Origin: Azophilus sp965220835
GTDB lineage: Bacteria; Pseudomonadota; Gammaproteobacteria; Pseudomonadales; Azotimanducaceae
Assembly: GCA_965220835.1 (NCBI GenBank)
Contig: OZ244842.1
Location: 2,914,001 to 2,978,000 of the forward strand
Direction: 5' to 3'
DNA length: 64,000 nt
A program made the translations under genes and the position numbers. The notes beneath the pieces were generated by a model. That model was given only the letters and a program-made list of their open reading frames with translations, was not told the origin of the DNA and made no database searches. Below, piece by piece: positions 41,430 through 51,699 of this stretch; positions within the stretch are counted from its first letter, which is position 1, and the number at the start of each line of letters is the position of its first letter.

Positions 41430-41531
41430 AACCAGAGTATCTCACGACTGCCGGGACACACTCATCACATGGGCGATCCGAAACTGCTTCGCTAAACTTG
41501 TGTATAGAATTGCGCCGCAGAACCTTGGTCG

Positions 41532-42173
41532 GTGGAGCAGGATAAGGACGTGAAGGTTTCCTTGGAGCAAAGACTGGATCGGCTGGAGGCGATCGAGGAG
41601 ATTCGCCAACTGGTTGCGAAGTACGCCCTGTCGCTGGACATGCGCGACCTCGACGCCCACGTCAATCTGTTCGCGCCCGACATCCAAGTGGGCCGGGGCC
41701 GCACCGGGCGCAGCCACCTGAAGCGCTGGCTGGACGACACCCTGCGCATGCAGTTCACCGGCACCTCGCACCACACCGGCAACCACGTCATCGAGTTTGA
41801 CGACGCCGACCACGCCCACGGGGCGCTGTACTCCAAGAACGAGCACGAGACCGGCGGCGAGTGGGTGATCATGCAGATGCTCTACTGGGACGACTATGAG
41901 CGCATCGACGGCCGCTGGCTGTTCCGCCGCCGGCTGCCCTGCTACTGGTACGCCACCGACCTCAACAAGCCGCCCATCGGCGACCGCAAGATGCGCTGGC
42001 CCGGACGCGCGCCCTACGAAGGCGCCTTCCACGACCTGTTCCCTTCCTGGGAAGCCTTCTGGAAGCATCCACCCACCGAGGACGAACCCGAGGTGGCGCC
42101 CCCCGCGCCGCTTGATGAATTCCTGCGCACCATCCGCCGCGGCGCGCCGGACCCGCGGATACGCGTTCGCTGA
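41532..42173 (+). CDS. NTF2-like / SnoaL-like family protein
   Basis: 213 aa cone-fold protein. The N-terminus LEQRLDRLEAIEEIRQLVAKYALSLD-like pattern (with MRDLDAHVNLFAPD) is typical of SnoaL-like small enzymes that include steroid isomerases and dehydratases. GTG at 41532 is in frame, but GTG at 41550 has a better spaced AGGA. The C-terminal 50 residues are Pro-rich. It lies 57 bp before the F420-type oxidoreductase and may be co-transcribed. Function unassigned. Confidence 0.8.
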   Translation: MEQDKDVKVSLEQRLDRLEAIEEIRQLVAKYALSLDMRDLDAHVNLFAPDIQVGRGRTGRSHLKRWLDDTLRMQFTGTSHHTGNHVIEFDDADHAHGALYSKNEHETGGEWVIMQMLYWDDYERIDGRWLFRRRLPCYWYATDLNKPPIGDRKMRWPGRAPYEGAFHDLFPSWEAFWKHPPTEDEPEVAPPAPLDEFLRTIRRGAPDPRIRVR

Positions 42174-42201
42174 GTACGCGGGCCCGAATCAAGCTAAGAT
42201 T
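42152..42201. repeat. 50 bp dispersed repeat, copy 2
   Basis: Matches 38028-38077. This copy spans the last codons and stop of the NTF2-like gene, so that gene's C-terminal end (PDPRIRVR) is repeat-encoded. Confidence 0.7.
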
Positions 42202-42230
42202 CCCTTCCCCAACCAGCCCAAGGAGACTGC

Positions 42231-43103
42231 ATGAAAGTGGGACTCGCCTTCGCTAGCAGCGTCGGCATTGACGGCGCCACGGCGCTGGAGATTTGCCGCC
42301 GTGCTGAGACCGCGGGCTTTGAATCCGTGTGGGGTGGCGAACACGTCATCCTGCCGGATGCGATTGCCTCCAAGTACCCCTACACGCCCGACGGCAAGAT
42401 TCCCGCGGAACCCGACACGCCCATTCCGGATCCGCTGATCTGGCTGGCGTTCGCCGCGGCCGCGGCACCGACGCTGCGCCTGGGCACCTGCATTCTCATC
42501 GTGCCGCAGCGCAATCCATTGGTGCTGGCCAAGGAACTGGCCACCCTGGATCAGCTGTCCGGCGGCCGGGTGGAACTCGGTTTGGGCGTCGGCTGGCTGA
42601 AGGAGGAGTTTGAAGCGCTCGGCGTGCCTTGGGAGCGGCGAGGTGCGCGCAACGACGAGTACATCGCTGCCATGCGGGCCCTCTGGGCAGGGCCGCACGC
42701 GGAGTATCACGGCGAGTTCGTGGACTTCGCCCCCGCCACCTGCAGCCCGAGGCCGGTCAACGGCAACATTCCCGTGCACGTGGGCGGGGACACGGACGCC
42801 GCCATCCGGCGGGCGGTCCGCCTCGCCGATGGCTACTTCCCCGGCGAAGGCGATGCCGAACGCCTAGGCGCCCTGCTTGGCCGCCTGCGCAGTGCCGCCG
42901 AGCAAGCCGGCCGCGACCCCGCCAGCATCGAGATCAACGCCATATTCGGCACCCAAATGGCGGACCCCGTGCGCGGCGTCGAGCAGATGGCGGAACTGGG
43001 CGTTGGCCGCATCATGGTGCCGGCGTTCTTTTTCGCCGGCCCCGGCGGCTTGGATCGATTAAGCGAATTCGGCGAGCGCATCGCCCCGGCTGTGGCGGCA
43101 TGA
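42231..43103 (+). CDS. LLM-class F420-dependent-type oxidoreductase
   Basis: 290 aa luciferase-like TIM barrel of the TIGR03619-like subgroup. MKVGLAFASSVG start, GFESVWGGEHVILP, LRLGTCILIVPQRNP, and GGRVELGLGVGWLKEEFEALG are characteristic. Such enzymes use F420 or FMN; F420 use is not shown by anything else in the window. AAGGAG lies 7 nt before the ATG. Confidence 0.88.
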   Translation: MKVGLAFASSVGIDGATALEICRRAETAGFESVWGGEHVILPDAIASKYPYTPDGKIPAEPDTPIPDPLIWLAFAAAAAPTLRLGTCILIVPQRNPLVLAKELATLDQLSGGRVELGLGVGWLKEEFEALGVPWERRGARNDEYIAAMRALWAGPHAEYHGEFVDFAPATCSPRPVNGNIPVHVGGDTDAAIRRAVRLADGYFPGEGDAERLGALLGRLRSAAEQAGRDPASIEINAIFGTQMADPVRGVEQMAELGVGRIMVPAFFFAGPGGLDRLSEFGERIAPAVAA

Positions 43104-43132
43104 CGTCAAATTCGCGCCGCACAGCGCAGCGG

Positions 43133-43438
43133 CTAAGCCGCAGACTGCCTTGGCGTCACACGGGCATTGATCGTGGAACCCGTCTTGATCTCCGCTTGCC
43201 GAAGCTCCCACGTCTTTTGCAAATTCAGCCATAGCTGCGGCGTCGTGCCAAAGTACCGAGCCAATCGAAGCGCCGTGTCTGCGCTTACCCCTCGCTGCCC
43301 GTTGAGGATTGCGGTGATGCGATTCGCGGGCACAGCCAAATACTTCGCCAGCACATTGGCCGATAGGCCGAGCGCTTCGATTTCCTCGCGAAGTATTTCG
43401 CCCGGATGCACCGGCCTCACTCCGTTTCTCGCTTCCAT
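43133..43438 (-). CDS. higA: HigA-family antitoxin
   Basis: 101 aa (start MEARNGVRPVHPGEIL; an ATG 15 nt upstream is possible). XRE-type HTH: LGLSANVLAKYLAVPANRITAILNGQRG, with the typical FGTTPQLWLNLQ stretch after it. Appears intact. Partner toxin gene immediately upstream is broken (see 43450-43728). Confidence 0.88.
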   Translation of the reverse strand: MEARNGVRPVHPGEILREEIEALGLSANVLAKYLAVPANRITAILNGQRGVSADTALRLARYFGTTPQLWLNLQKTWELRQAEIKTGSTINARVTPRQSAA

Positions 43439-43449
43439 AGACTGCATCC

Positions 43450-43728
43450 TCAATGGTAAGCCACTATTTCCACTTCACTTGGCCCATCGTCCGTCTAGCG
43501 AAAGCAGATGCGCCACTGTGAGTTAATCCGAATGCTATGCTGGCCGGCGCAGTCACCGCGCAGCGCTTCCAGCCGGTTGCTGGGCAACGCCGCAAGGTCA
43601 CCAAGCGACGCTGCGCTATCGAGCAAGGTCAGCCTGCGCACCGCCTGATCGGCGAACCGCTGAAACGCGACGACACGCTGTCCCTCAAAGAAGCGCCGGG
43701 TATCACGACCCTTGAAGCTTCGAATCAT
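43450..43728 (-). pseudogene. higB: higB toxin interrupted by an amber codon
   Basis: The frame starts MIRSFKGRDTRRFFEGQRV and runs through RLEALRGDCAGQHSIRIN and SQWRICFR, then hits TAG at 43495-43497. The same frame continues TDDGPSEVEIVAYH and ends in TGA at 43450-43452, just where an intact HigB/RelE-like toxin ends (WRICFxWxDG...VEIVDYH pattern). The TAG thus replaces the conserved Trp (TGG). A single change has removed the last 15 residues, probably inactivating the toxin while the antitoxin stays open. Confidence 0.8.
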
Positions 43729-44547
43729 TTGGAAGGACTCTACCGGTTGTTACGCACTCCGTAAAGCCATACTAAGTCTTGTCCAACGAGAAGTGAGCCT
43801 GAAGGAAGGGACGATTTCCAGAGTGAAGTGAGCCTGAACAGATCCCGAATTTTCCCAGTTCAAGCAATGGGTTGCGGTCGATTTTGGGATGGTCTTGGCA
43901 GTGAGTGTTTTCCAATAGGAAGATGAGCCTGAACGAAGGAGGATGGAGGTAGGCGTGGGCAGGCCGGTTTCCGGGAGGTTGTTCGAGCGTGGATGATGGC
44001 TGCGGCCTCCCTTCGCGCAAGCGGCAGGCGGCATGCGGCATGCGGCCCAAGCCTTGCCGATTCGTCGGAACAGTTCGTCCCGTGCGGCGTTGAGGGCCTT
44101 GGCGGCCTCTAGTAAGGCCTAGGCGAAGGCCAGCGTGTCGCGCTGCTTGCCTTGAACGACTTTCTGGCGGTGCACAAGCAACATATCCGAACCAGCATTC
44201 TCGTAGGAGCCACGTTCGCCACGATCCGCCTGCGGACCCGCAAACCCTGAAACGGCGCAGTGCCCGCATCGGGCTCAGCCTGATGCATCAGTTTGCCATG
44301 AGCGCCGAGAAGCGATGCATTTCTTACTCATTTGGCTCGCGAATAGCGTGATCCTTTCCACTTAACTCCCACAAGTACTAGATTAATATACAGAAGACTA
44401 TCGATGTAAAGCGCTGTAACGCAAATGGAACACAGTATATTGTCACGCCAGCTCTCGCCATCGATATGCCGGGCACTGGGCAGAAACCCATCCACAGCGC
44501 GATGCTCAAGGCGGCTTGGCGTCCTTGCTACCCGCCCTCCCTTTGGC
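43729..44547. other. Decayed intergenic region with short direct repeats
   Basis: Over 800 bp without an intact gene. AGTGAGCCTGAA occurs at about 43791 and 43824, with ATGAGCCTGAA at about 43923. The part 44320-44460 is distinctly AT-richer than its surroundings. Stops interrupt all coding-looking stretches. It separates the toxin-antitoxin/accessory segment from the dTDP-rhamnose genes. Confidence 0.55.
44055..44220 (-). pseudogene. Coding remnant of unknown origin
   Basis: On the minus strand the reading MLLVHRQKVVQGKQRDTLAFA, then TAG (44119-44121), then ALLEAAKALNAARDELFRRIG looks like genuine helical protein cut by an in-frame amber codon. Neither end joins a start codon or a recognisable domain. 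I cannot name the parent family. Confidence 0.3.
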
Positions 44548-45450
44548 TCATGGATCGATGGGCTCCAGACCGACATTGCCCAAGAGGGCGTCCAGCACCT
44601 TGGCCAGTTCTCCGCGCCAGTCGACGGGGTCGATGCCGTAGTGGCGGTGCAAACGGGCGCCATTTAGGAGCGAGTTCTTTGGGCGGGCTGCAGGGGTCGG
44701 GTATTCGGCCGTGGAGATGGGCACCAGCTTGGGCAGCGCACGTCCTCCCTCTCGTTCGGCCACTTCGGCAAAGATGGCGCTGGCGAAGCCGTGCCAAGTG
44801 GTTGGGGGATTCGAGGCCAGATGATAGACGCCAAAGCGCGGTGCCGTGGCCATGCGCTCGAGGATGCGCCACAGGGCTGCGGCGATGCTGCGGGCGGCGG
44901 TGGGCGCACCCCGTTGGTCGTTGACCACCCTGAGTTCATCGCGGCCCGCCAAGTTCAGCATGGTCTTGACGAAGTTGGCGCCCGTGGCGCTGAACACCCA
45001 GGCCACACGCAGGATCAGGTGGGCATCCAGAGTCTCCGCAACCGCTTGCTCACCCGCCAGCTTGCTGCGGCCGTAGGCGTTGATCGGCGCCGTGGGGTCG
45101 TCTTCCACATAGGAACCGGGCTTTTCGCCATCAAAGACGTAGTCCGTGGAAAGATGCAGCAACGGGCAACCGCGCGCGGCACAGGCCTTGGCAAGGTGGT
45201 GCGCACCCTCCGCATTGACGGCGAACGCCGCCTCAGCCTCGTCCTCAGCCTGATCCACCTTGGTGTAGGCGGCGGCATTGATCACAGCGTCCGGCCGAAA
45301 ATCCGCGAAGGCGCCCGCCACGCTGCGGCCATCGCTGACATCAAGCTGCGCTGATGGGGGCGCATGAACCGTCACCGCCGCCGGCGCAAGGGCTTGGATG
45401 GCAGTGCCCACTTGGCCGCTGCCGCCGGTGACAAGTAGGCGCGTAAACAG
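44548..45450 (-). CDS. rfbD: dTDP-4-dehydrorhamnose reductase (RmlD)
   Basis: Last step of dTDP-L-rhamnose synthesis. The Rossmann motif LLVTGGSGQVG, LHLSTDYVFDGEKPG and YGRSKLAGEQ (YxxxK) define the family. The region before the Rossmann motif has no ATG, GTG or TTG after the preceding gene's stop; the only reasonable start is CTG at 45448-45450, one codon past the rfbC TGA. The first GTG (45411) would delete the nucleotide-binding motif. About 300 aa. Reinitiation after rfbC is likely. Confidence 0.85.
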   Translation of the reverse strand: MFTRLLVTGGSGQVGTAIQALAPAAVTVHAPPSAQLDVSDGRSVAGAFADFRPDAVINAAAYTKVDQAEDEAEAAFAVNAEGAHHLAKACAARGCPLLHLSTDYVFDGEKPGSYVEDDPTAPINAYGRSKLAGEQAVAETLDAHLILRVAWVFSATGANFVKTMLNLAGRDELRVVNDQRGAPTAARSIAAALWRILERMATAPRFGVYHLASNPPTTWHGFASAIFAEVAEREGGRALPKLVPISTAEYPTPAARPKNSLLNGARLHRHYGIDPVDWRGELAKVLDALLGNVGLEPIDP

Positions 45451-45453
45451 GGC

Positions 45454-45993
45454 TCAGCCCCGCAAGTAGTCCCGTAGGCTGGGGTTGCGCGCATCGCGGG
45501 GGGAGAGCGTGGGGTTCGCAATGGGCCATTCAATGGCCAGATCGGCATCGTTCCAAATCACCCCCGCCTCGTCCTCCGGATGATGGTAGTCCGTGCACTT
45601 GTACAGCAGGTCCGCCGAAGCCGAGAACACGCAAAAGCCATGAGCGTAGCCCGGTGGGATGTACAGCTGCCGGTGATTGACGGCGTTCAGTTCAATCCCC
45701 ACCCACTGCCGAAAGGTCGGCGAGGCAGGATCGATGTCCGCCGCCACGTCCCAGACCGCGCCGCTGATGACGCTCACCAGCTTGCCTTGGGGATGGCTCT
45801 GCTGAAAGTGCAGGCCGCGCAGCACGCCGCGCCGGGAGTGGGAGTGGTTGTCCTGCACGAAGTCCACGTCGAGCCCAGGCTGCTCCCCGTAACGGCGGCG
45901 GTGATGGCGCTCCATGAAAAAGCCCCGTTCGTCGCTATGCACGTCCGGCTCAACGATCAGCACGCCGGGCAGCTTGGTCTTATGGATTTCCAT
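45454..45993 (-). CDS. rfbC: dTDP-4-dehydrorhamnose 3,5-epimerase (RmlC)
   Basis: 179 aa cupin epimerase. MEIHKTKLPGVLIVEPDV start, ERGFFMERHHRRRYGEQ, FVQDNHSHSRRGVLRGLHFQ (active-site His) and YIPPGYAHGFCV are typical. Its ATG overlaps the rfbB stop (TGATG), giving coupled translation. Confidence 0.92.
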   Translation of the reverse strand: MEIHKTKLPGVLIVEPDVHSDERGFFMERHHRRRYGEQPGLDVDFVQDNHSHSRRGVLRGLHFQQSHPQGKLVSVISGAVWDVAADIDPASPTFRQWVGIELNAVNHRQLYIPPGYAHGFCVFSASADLLYKCTDYHHPEDEAGVIWNDADLAIEWPIANPTLSPRDARNPSLRDYLRG

Positions 45994-47015
45994 CAACCGA
46001 TTCCTTGGGCGTCGTCGTCTGCCCACCAGTCCTTGTTGTCCAGATACCAAGCGACGGTTTGGCGGATGCCCTCCGCAAAGCCAGTCTGGGGCCGCCAACC
46101 AAGCTCTTCACGAATGCGGCTGGCGTCTATGGCGTAGCGGCGGTCATGGCCTGGGCGATCGTTGACGAACTCGATCAGCCCGAGCATGCCATCGCGGTCG
46201 ACGTCCGTTTGTTCGGCCACCGCGGTCAGAACCTCGGTGGCGACTTCCAGATTGGTCTTTTCGCAGTCTCCGCCAATGTTGTACGTGCGCCCCACGGCAC
46301 CGTTTTCGAGCACGGCCACCAAGCCCCGAACGTGGTCGTCGACGTACAGCCAGTCACGGACCTGCTGGCCGTCCCCGTACAGCGGCACCGGCGCGCCGCG
46401 CAGCGCCGCTAGGATGATCACCGGAATGAGCTTTTCCGCATGCTGGTGGGGCCCGTAGTTGTTGGAGCAATTGGTGAGCATGGCCGGCAGCCCATAGGTG
46501 GCCCGCCATGCCCGGACAAGATGGTCGGAGGCCGCTTTGGACGCCGAATAGGGTGAGTTGGGGCGGTAGGGGCTGCTCTCAGAAAACGCGCCTTCAGCAC
46601 CTAGGGTGCCGTACACCTCGTCGGTGGATACATGGAGAAAACGGCAGGCCTGGTCGTCACTCCGCCCGGCGTTGTAGGCCCTGACGGTCTCCAACAACGC
46701 ACTGGTGCCCAAGACGTTGGTGCGGATGAAGTCCGCCGGCCCGTCGATGGAGCGGTCCACGTGAGACTCCGCCGCCAAGTGCATGAGGGCGTGCGGGCCG
46801 AAGTCGCACAGCACCTCACGCAGCCGCTCGGCATCGCAAATGTCCAACACCTCAAGGCGATGATGGGCGCACGCGGCCACCGCAGCAAGATTGGCCCGGT
46901 TGCCGGCGTAGGTGAGTTTGTCAATGGTGAGCACCTGATCGCCCCGCTCCCGAACCAAGTGGCGCACCAAGGCCGAACCGATGAATCCGGCACCGCCGGT
47001 GACAGTGATTTTCAT
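45993..47015 (-). CDS. rfbB: dTDP-glucose 4,6-dehydratase (RmlB)
   Basis: 340 aa SDR-family dehydratase. GGAGFIGSALVRHLV nucleotide-binding motif, AAESHVDRSIDGP, the STDEVYG active-site segment, YSASKAASDHLVRA (YxxxK), and NNYGPHQHAEKLIP match RmlB. First of three rml genes in the order B, C, D. The nucleotidyltransferase rmlA is not in the window. Confidence 0.93.
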   Translation of the reverse strand: MKITVTGGAGFIGSALVRHLVRERGDQVLTIDKLTYAGNRANLAAVAACAHHRLEVLDICDAERLREVLCDFGPHALMHLAAESHVDRSIDGPADFIRTNVLGTSALLETVRAYNAGRSDDQACRFLHVSTDEVYGTLGAEGAFSESSPYRPNSPYSASKAASDHLVRAWRATYGLPAMLTNCSNNYGPHQHAEKLIPVIILAALRGAPVPLYGDGQQVRDWLYVDDHVRGLVAVLENGAVGRTYNIGGDCEKTNLEVATEVLTAVAEQTDVDRDGMLGLIEFVNDRPGHDRRYAIDASRIREELGWRPQTGFAEGIRQTVAWYLDNKDWWADDDAQGIG

Positions 47016-47024
47016 GTGCTTATT

Positions 47025-47849
47025 TCACCACAACCGCCAGCCGTGGCGGTTGAAGTAGTGGCGCCCGGAGCGCAGGAAGTGCAAGGTCCTGGTTATGCCG
47101 CGACGGGCGGTGTGGCCCCCGTAGTGGGTGATGCTGGCCGTGGGCAGTTCGTAAATGCCCCCGTGGGGGGCGAGGCGGCAGCATAGATCAAAATCCTCGA
47201 AGTAGAGGAAGTAGCCCTCATCAAAGCCGCCTATCGCCTTTAGAGCCGAGGTTCGGGCCACCATGAAGCAGCCGCTTGCCAATTCTATGGATGTGGGACT
47301 CTCGGCCGGCAGCGCGTCGCCGTACACATAGGTTGCCACCCGGCGTCCGAGCAGCCCGTTGGAGGGCTTTACCGAGAGGGCGCGCAAAGCCAGCACCAGC
47401 AACGTGGGTTGCCGTTTGGCAAGCCGGGCGTAACGCCCTTGGGCGTCAAAGCCTTGGGGGGCGGCCATAACTGCATCAGGGTTCGACCGCAGATAGCGCA
47501 CCGTCTCCAACAGGACATCGGGCGCCAAGATCAGATCCGGGTTGCACATGAGGTGAAACTCCGCGTCCGTGCGCCGGACGGCCAAGTTCTGCGCCGCGCC
47601 GTAGCCGATGTTCCCGTGGCCCCCAACAAAGTGCCAACAGATGCCGTCGGGGCCTTGGGCGTAGGGCTGGATCATTGCTTCCACCGCTTGCGCGTCTTGG
47701 GACGCATCATTGCAGATGGCGTAGATGGATACGGGCATCGGCATGCGGTGGGCCAGGATTGCCACGGCTTCGACCAGGCTGTCGAAAAAGCCAGCGAGCA
47801 TGTCCTGCGGCGTGCGCCAGGTGACAAAGCCGACTGACAGCCCGGTCAT
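47025..47849 (-). CDS. Family 2 glycosyltransferase, rhamnosyltransferase-like
   Basis: 274 aa GT-A fold enzyme. VGFVTWRTPQDMLAG start, GHGNIGYGAAQNLAVR, the metal/sugar-binding segment LMCNPDLIL, and the acceptor-side FLYFEDFDLCCRL are typical of rhamnosyltransferases of this family. It starts by a 4 nt overlap with the O-antigen ligase stop and precedes rfbB by 9 nt, so the four sugar genes and the ligase form one operon for a rhamnose-containing surface polysaccharide. Confidence 0.85.
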   Translation of the reverse strand: MTGLSVGFVTWRTPQDMLAGFFDSLVEAVAILAHRMPMPVSIYAICNDASQDAQAVEAMIQPYAQGPDGICWHFVGGHGNIGYGAAQNLAVRRTDAEFHLMCNPDLILAPDVLLETVRYLRSNPDAVMAAPQGFDAQGRYARLAKRQPTLLVLALRALSVKPSNGLLGRRVATYVYGDALPAESPTSIELASGCFMVARTSALKAIGGFDEGYFLYFEDFDLCCRLAPHGGIYELPTASITHYGGHTARRGITRTLHFLRSGRHYFNRHGWRLW

Positions 47850-49054
47850 CGCGGCTCATCCAGCAGACGCTTGGCATCCAGCCGGCCCATCCAAGCCAGA
47901 CCCAGGCTGATGGCTACTGGCAGCCAGAACAGAAACCAAGTCATGCCCACCTTATCGATCAACTCGTGGCCGTCGAGCAGCCAAGCCGGCAGGGCCAAGC
48001 CGAGAATGCCCACGGCCAGCTTGGCGTCGCGATGGCCATAGTGATTGAGCAGGGTGCGCAGGACGGCGGCAATCAACCCGGCAAACAGCGCCGCGCCCAC
48101 CAAGCCGCCTTGGAAGAGAACCGACAGGTACATGCTGTGCGGATGGGGAAACTGGCCGGCGGCAGTGACGAGGGTGTCCTCGGTGAGGATGCCGCGCCCG
48201 AACCAAAGGCCACCGTCCGCGACGGCACCGAGGGTCGCCAGCCAGATGGCGGGGCGAAAGCTGTCGCCCCGGGGCAGCAAGAGGTTCCGGCCAGCGTCAT
48301 TGACAATCAACGCCACGAGCCCGGCAAGCAGAATCACGCCCATGCTCAAGACGGCGACCGCGAAGCGCTGCCGGTCCCGCACCCGATGGGCTATGAGCAA
48401 GGTGGCAACGCCCAGCATGGCGCTGACCTGGCCGTTGCGGGAATCGGAGAGCAGCACAGCGGCAGCAATGACCACAATGCCGAGGGCGCCGAAGCGCCGC
48501 CAGAGGGCGGCCCGCTCATGCAGCGCCTCGGCAGTGATCAAGACGAGAACCACGCCAAAAATCAACGCCGCGACCACGTTGTTGTCAAGTTGCCCCAACC
48601 CGATCAGGCGGCCGTTTTCTGAGCTTTCCCACAGAAACATGGCAAGGCCTGCCAAAGCGGCCAACACGCCCGCAACCGCCAGCGTCCGGCCCAGCCAGCG
48701 CTGCAGGTCGCCGCGCATCTGGCATTCGGCAAAGGCAACGGCAAACAGCAGCACCTGCGCCGCCCGCGACAGCATGGACAGCACGTCGCCGGGTTGGCTG
48801 GCCTCGGACCACAGGCTGGTCAAGACCAAGTAGGAGAGCAGGGCCACAACCACCCACATCAGCGGCACGGCAAAGACGTCGGCCCATTGACGCAAACGCA
48901 CCAACATCACGACCGCCAGCAAGTAGGCTGGGTAGCTTGCCGCACTCTGGGATTCCAGCAGCAGCACGCCCGCGAAGCAGAGCACGATCAGCAACGCGTT
49001 CAACCGAATGCGGTCGCGAACGAAGGAAATGGCGGCGTTCAAGGCGGATGTCAT
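47846..49054 (-). CDS. O-antigen ligase family membrane protein
   Basis: 402 aa polytopic protein with about ten hydrophobic segments; the long periplasmic loop with PHPHSMYLSVLFQGG and the SRNGQVSAMLG motif are signatures of the Wzy/WaaL family. It would transfer the polymer to lipid A core or polymerise repeat units. The ATG at 49054 (MTSALNAAIS) is used; earlier in-frame codons overlap the tRNA. Confidence 0.85.
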   Translation of the reverse strand: MTSALNAAISFVRDRIRLNALLIVLCFAGVLLLESQSAASYPAYLLAVVMLVRLRQWADVFAVPLMWVVVALLSYLVLTSLWSEASQPGDVLSMLSRAAQVLLFAVAFAECQMRGDLQRWLGRTLAVAGVLAALAGLAMFLWESSENGRLIGLGQLDNNVVAALIFGVVLVLITAEALHERAALWRRFGALGIVVIAAAVLLSDSRNGQVSAMLGVATLLIAHRVRDRQRFAVAVLSMGVILLAGLVALIVNDAGRNLLLPRGDSFRPAIWLATLGAVADGGLWFGRGILTEDTLVTAAGQFPHPHSMYLSVLFQGGLVGAALFAGLIAAVLRTLLNHYGHRDAKLAVGILGLALPAWLLDGHELIDKVGMTWFLFWLPVAISLGLAWMGRLDAKRLLDEPR

Positions 49055-49077
49055 GTCGGACCGTCGATCAAGCGGAA

Positions 49078-49154
49078 TGGTGGGCCCACCAGGACTCGAA
49101 CCTGGGACCAATGGATTATGAGTCCACTGCTCTAACCAACTGAGCTATAGGCCC
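49078..49154 (-). tRNA. tRNA with CAT anticodon (Ile2 or elongator Met)
   Basis: 77 nt including encoded CCA. Acceptor GGGCCTA/TGGGCCC, D arm GCTCAGTTGGTTAGAGC, anticodon loop CTCATAA, T arm CAGGTTCGAGTCCTG. CAT can be Met or lysidine-modified Ile2; GACTCATAATCC in the anticodon arm resembles Ile2 genes. It lies 157 bp downstream of rpoD. Confidence 0.93.
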
Positions 49155-49310
49155 TTGGAGCCCCTGAGAGCGAGCCCGCCGGCGGCGACTGTATCATGAC
49201 CGCTGGTGGTCTTGACGCGGCATCAGGTTGCCACGCACCGCAACTCATGCGCCCGCCTCCGAGCACCGCCAAGGCAGCGCGCCCGCACACCGATGCTAAG
49301 CTGGCCCCGG

Positions 49311-51311
<2,001 letters not shown>

Positions 51312-51636
51312 GGCCCCTCGACAGATTGACAGAATGGAGATTTTGCCAAGATGCGGCCACCTCCCTGGAAAGGCGCGCATCCAGAAAGCCCAAGTGAACG
51401 GCGTATTTTAACGCTTATCTGGGGTTGTACAAGGCCGCGGGCTTATCACGTTAGCGCTGCGCGACTCGGCGTGCGGGCTAGCTTGGCAGACGTTCAAGTT
51501 TGCTTGCGGAATTTGACAAGCCTGTAAAGTGGGGCCATCCACGGCGTTTTCAAGCTGAAGGCTGTGGGAGTGGTTTCGCGGGGCGCGCACCGCAAACCCA
51601 CTGGCACTTTCTGGATGCCGCGATCTGGACACCATC

Positions 51637-51664
51637 TAGACAGATTGGGCGTCTTGTATACAAT
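51637..51664 (+). promoter_or_regulatory. Promoter with palindromic operator for the MerR gene
   Basis: TAGACA (51637-51642), 16 nt, TACAAT (51659-51664). The perfect palindrome TTGTATACAA (51654-51663) overlaps the -10. A related palindrome overlaps the -10 of the promoter at 52628, suggesting control by the same regulator. Confidence 0.55.
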
Positions 51665-51699
51665 TCGTCCTGTTCAAAACTTGGCCAAGGCGCTATTGG

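Noticed and set aside
43772..44269. Continuous 165-codon minus-strand frame in the decayed region
   Set aside because: Arg/Pro/Ala-rich composition; the better coding-like remnant lies in another frame and is interrupted by TAG.
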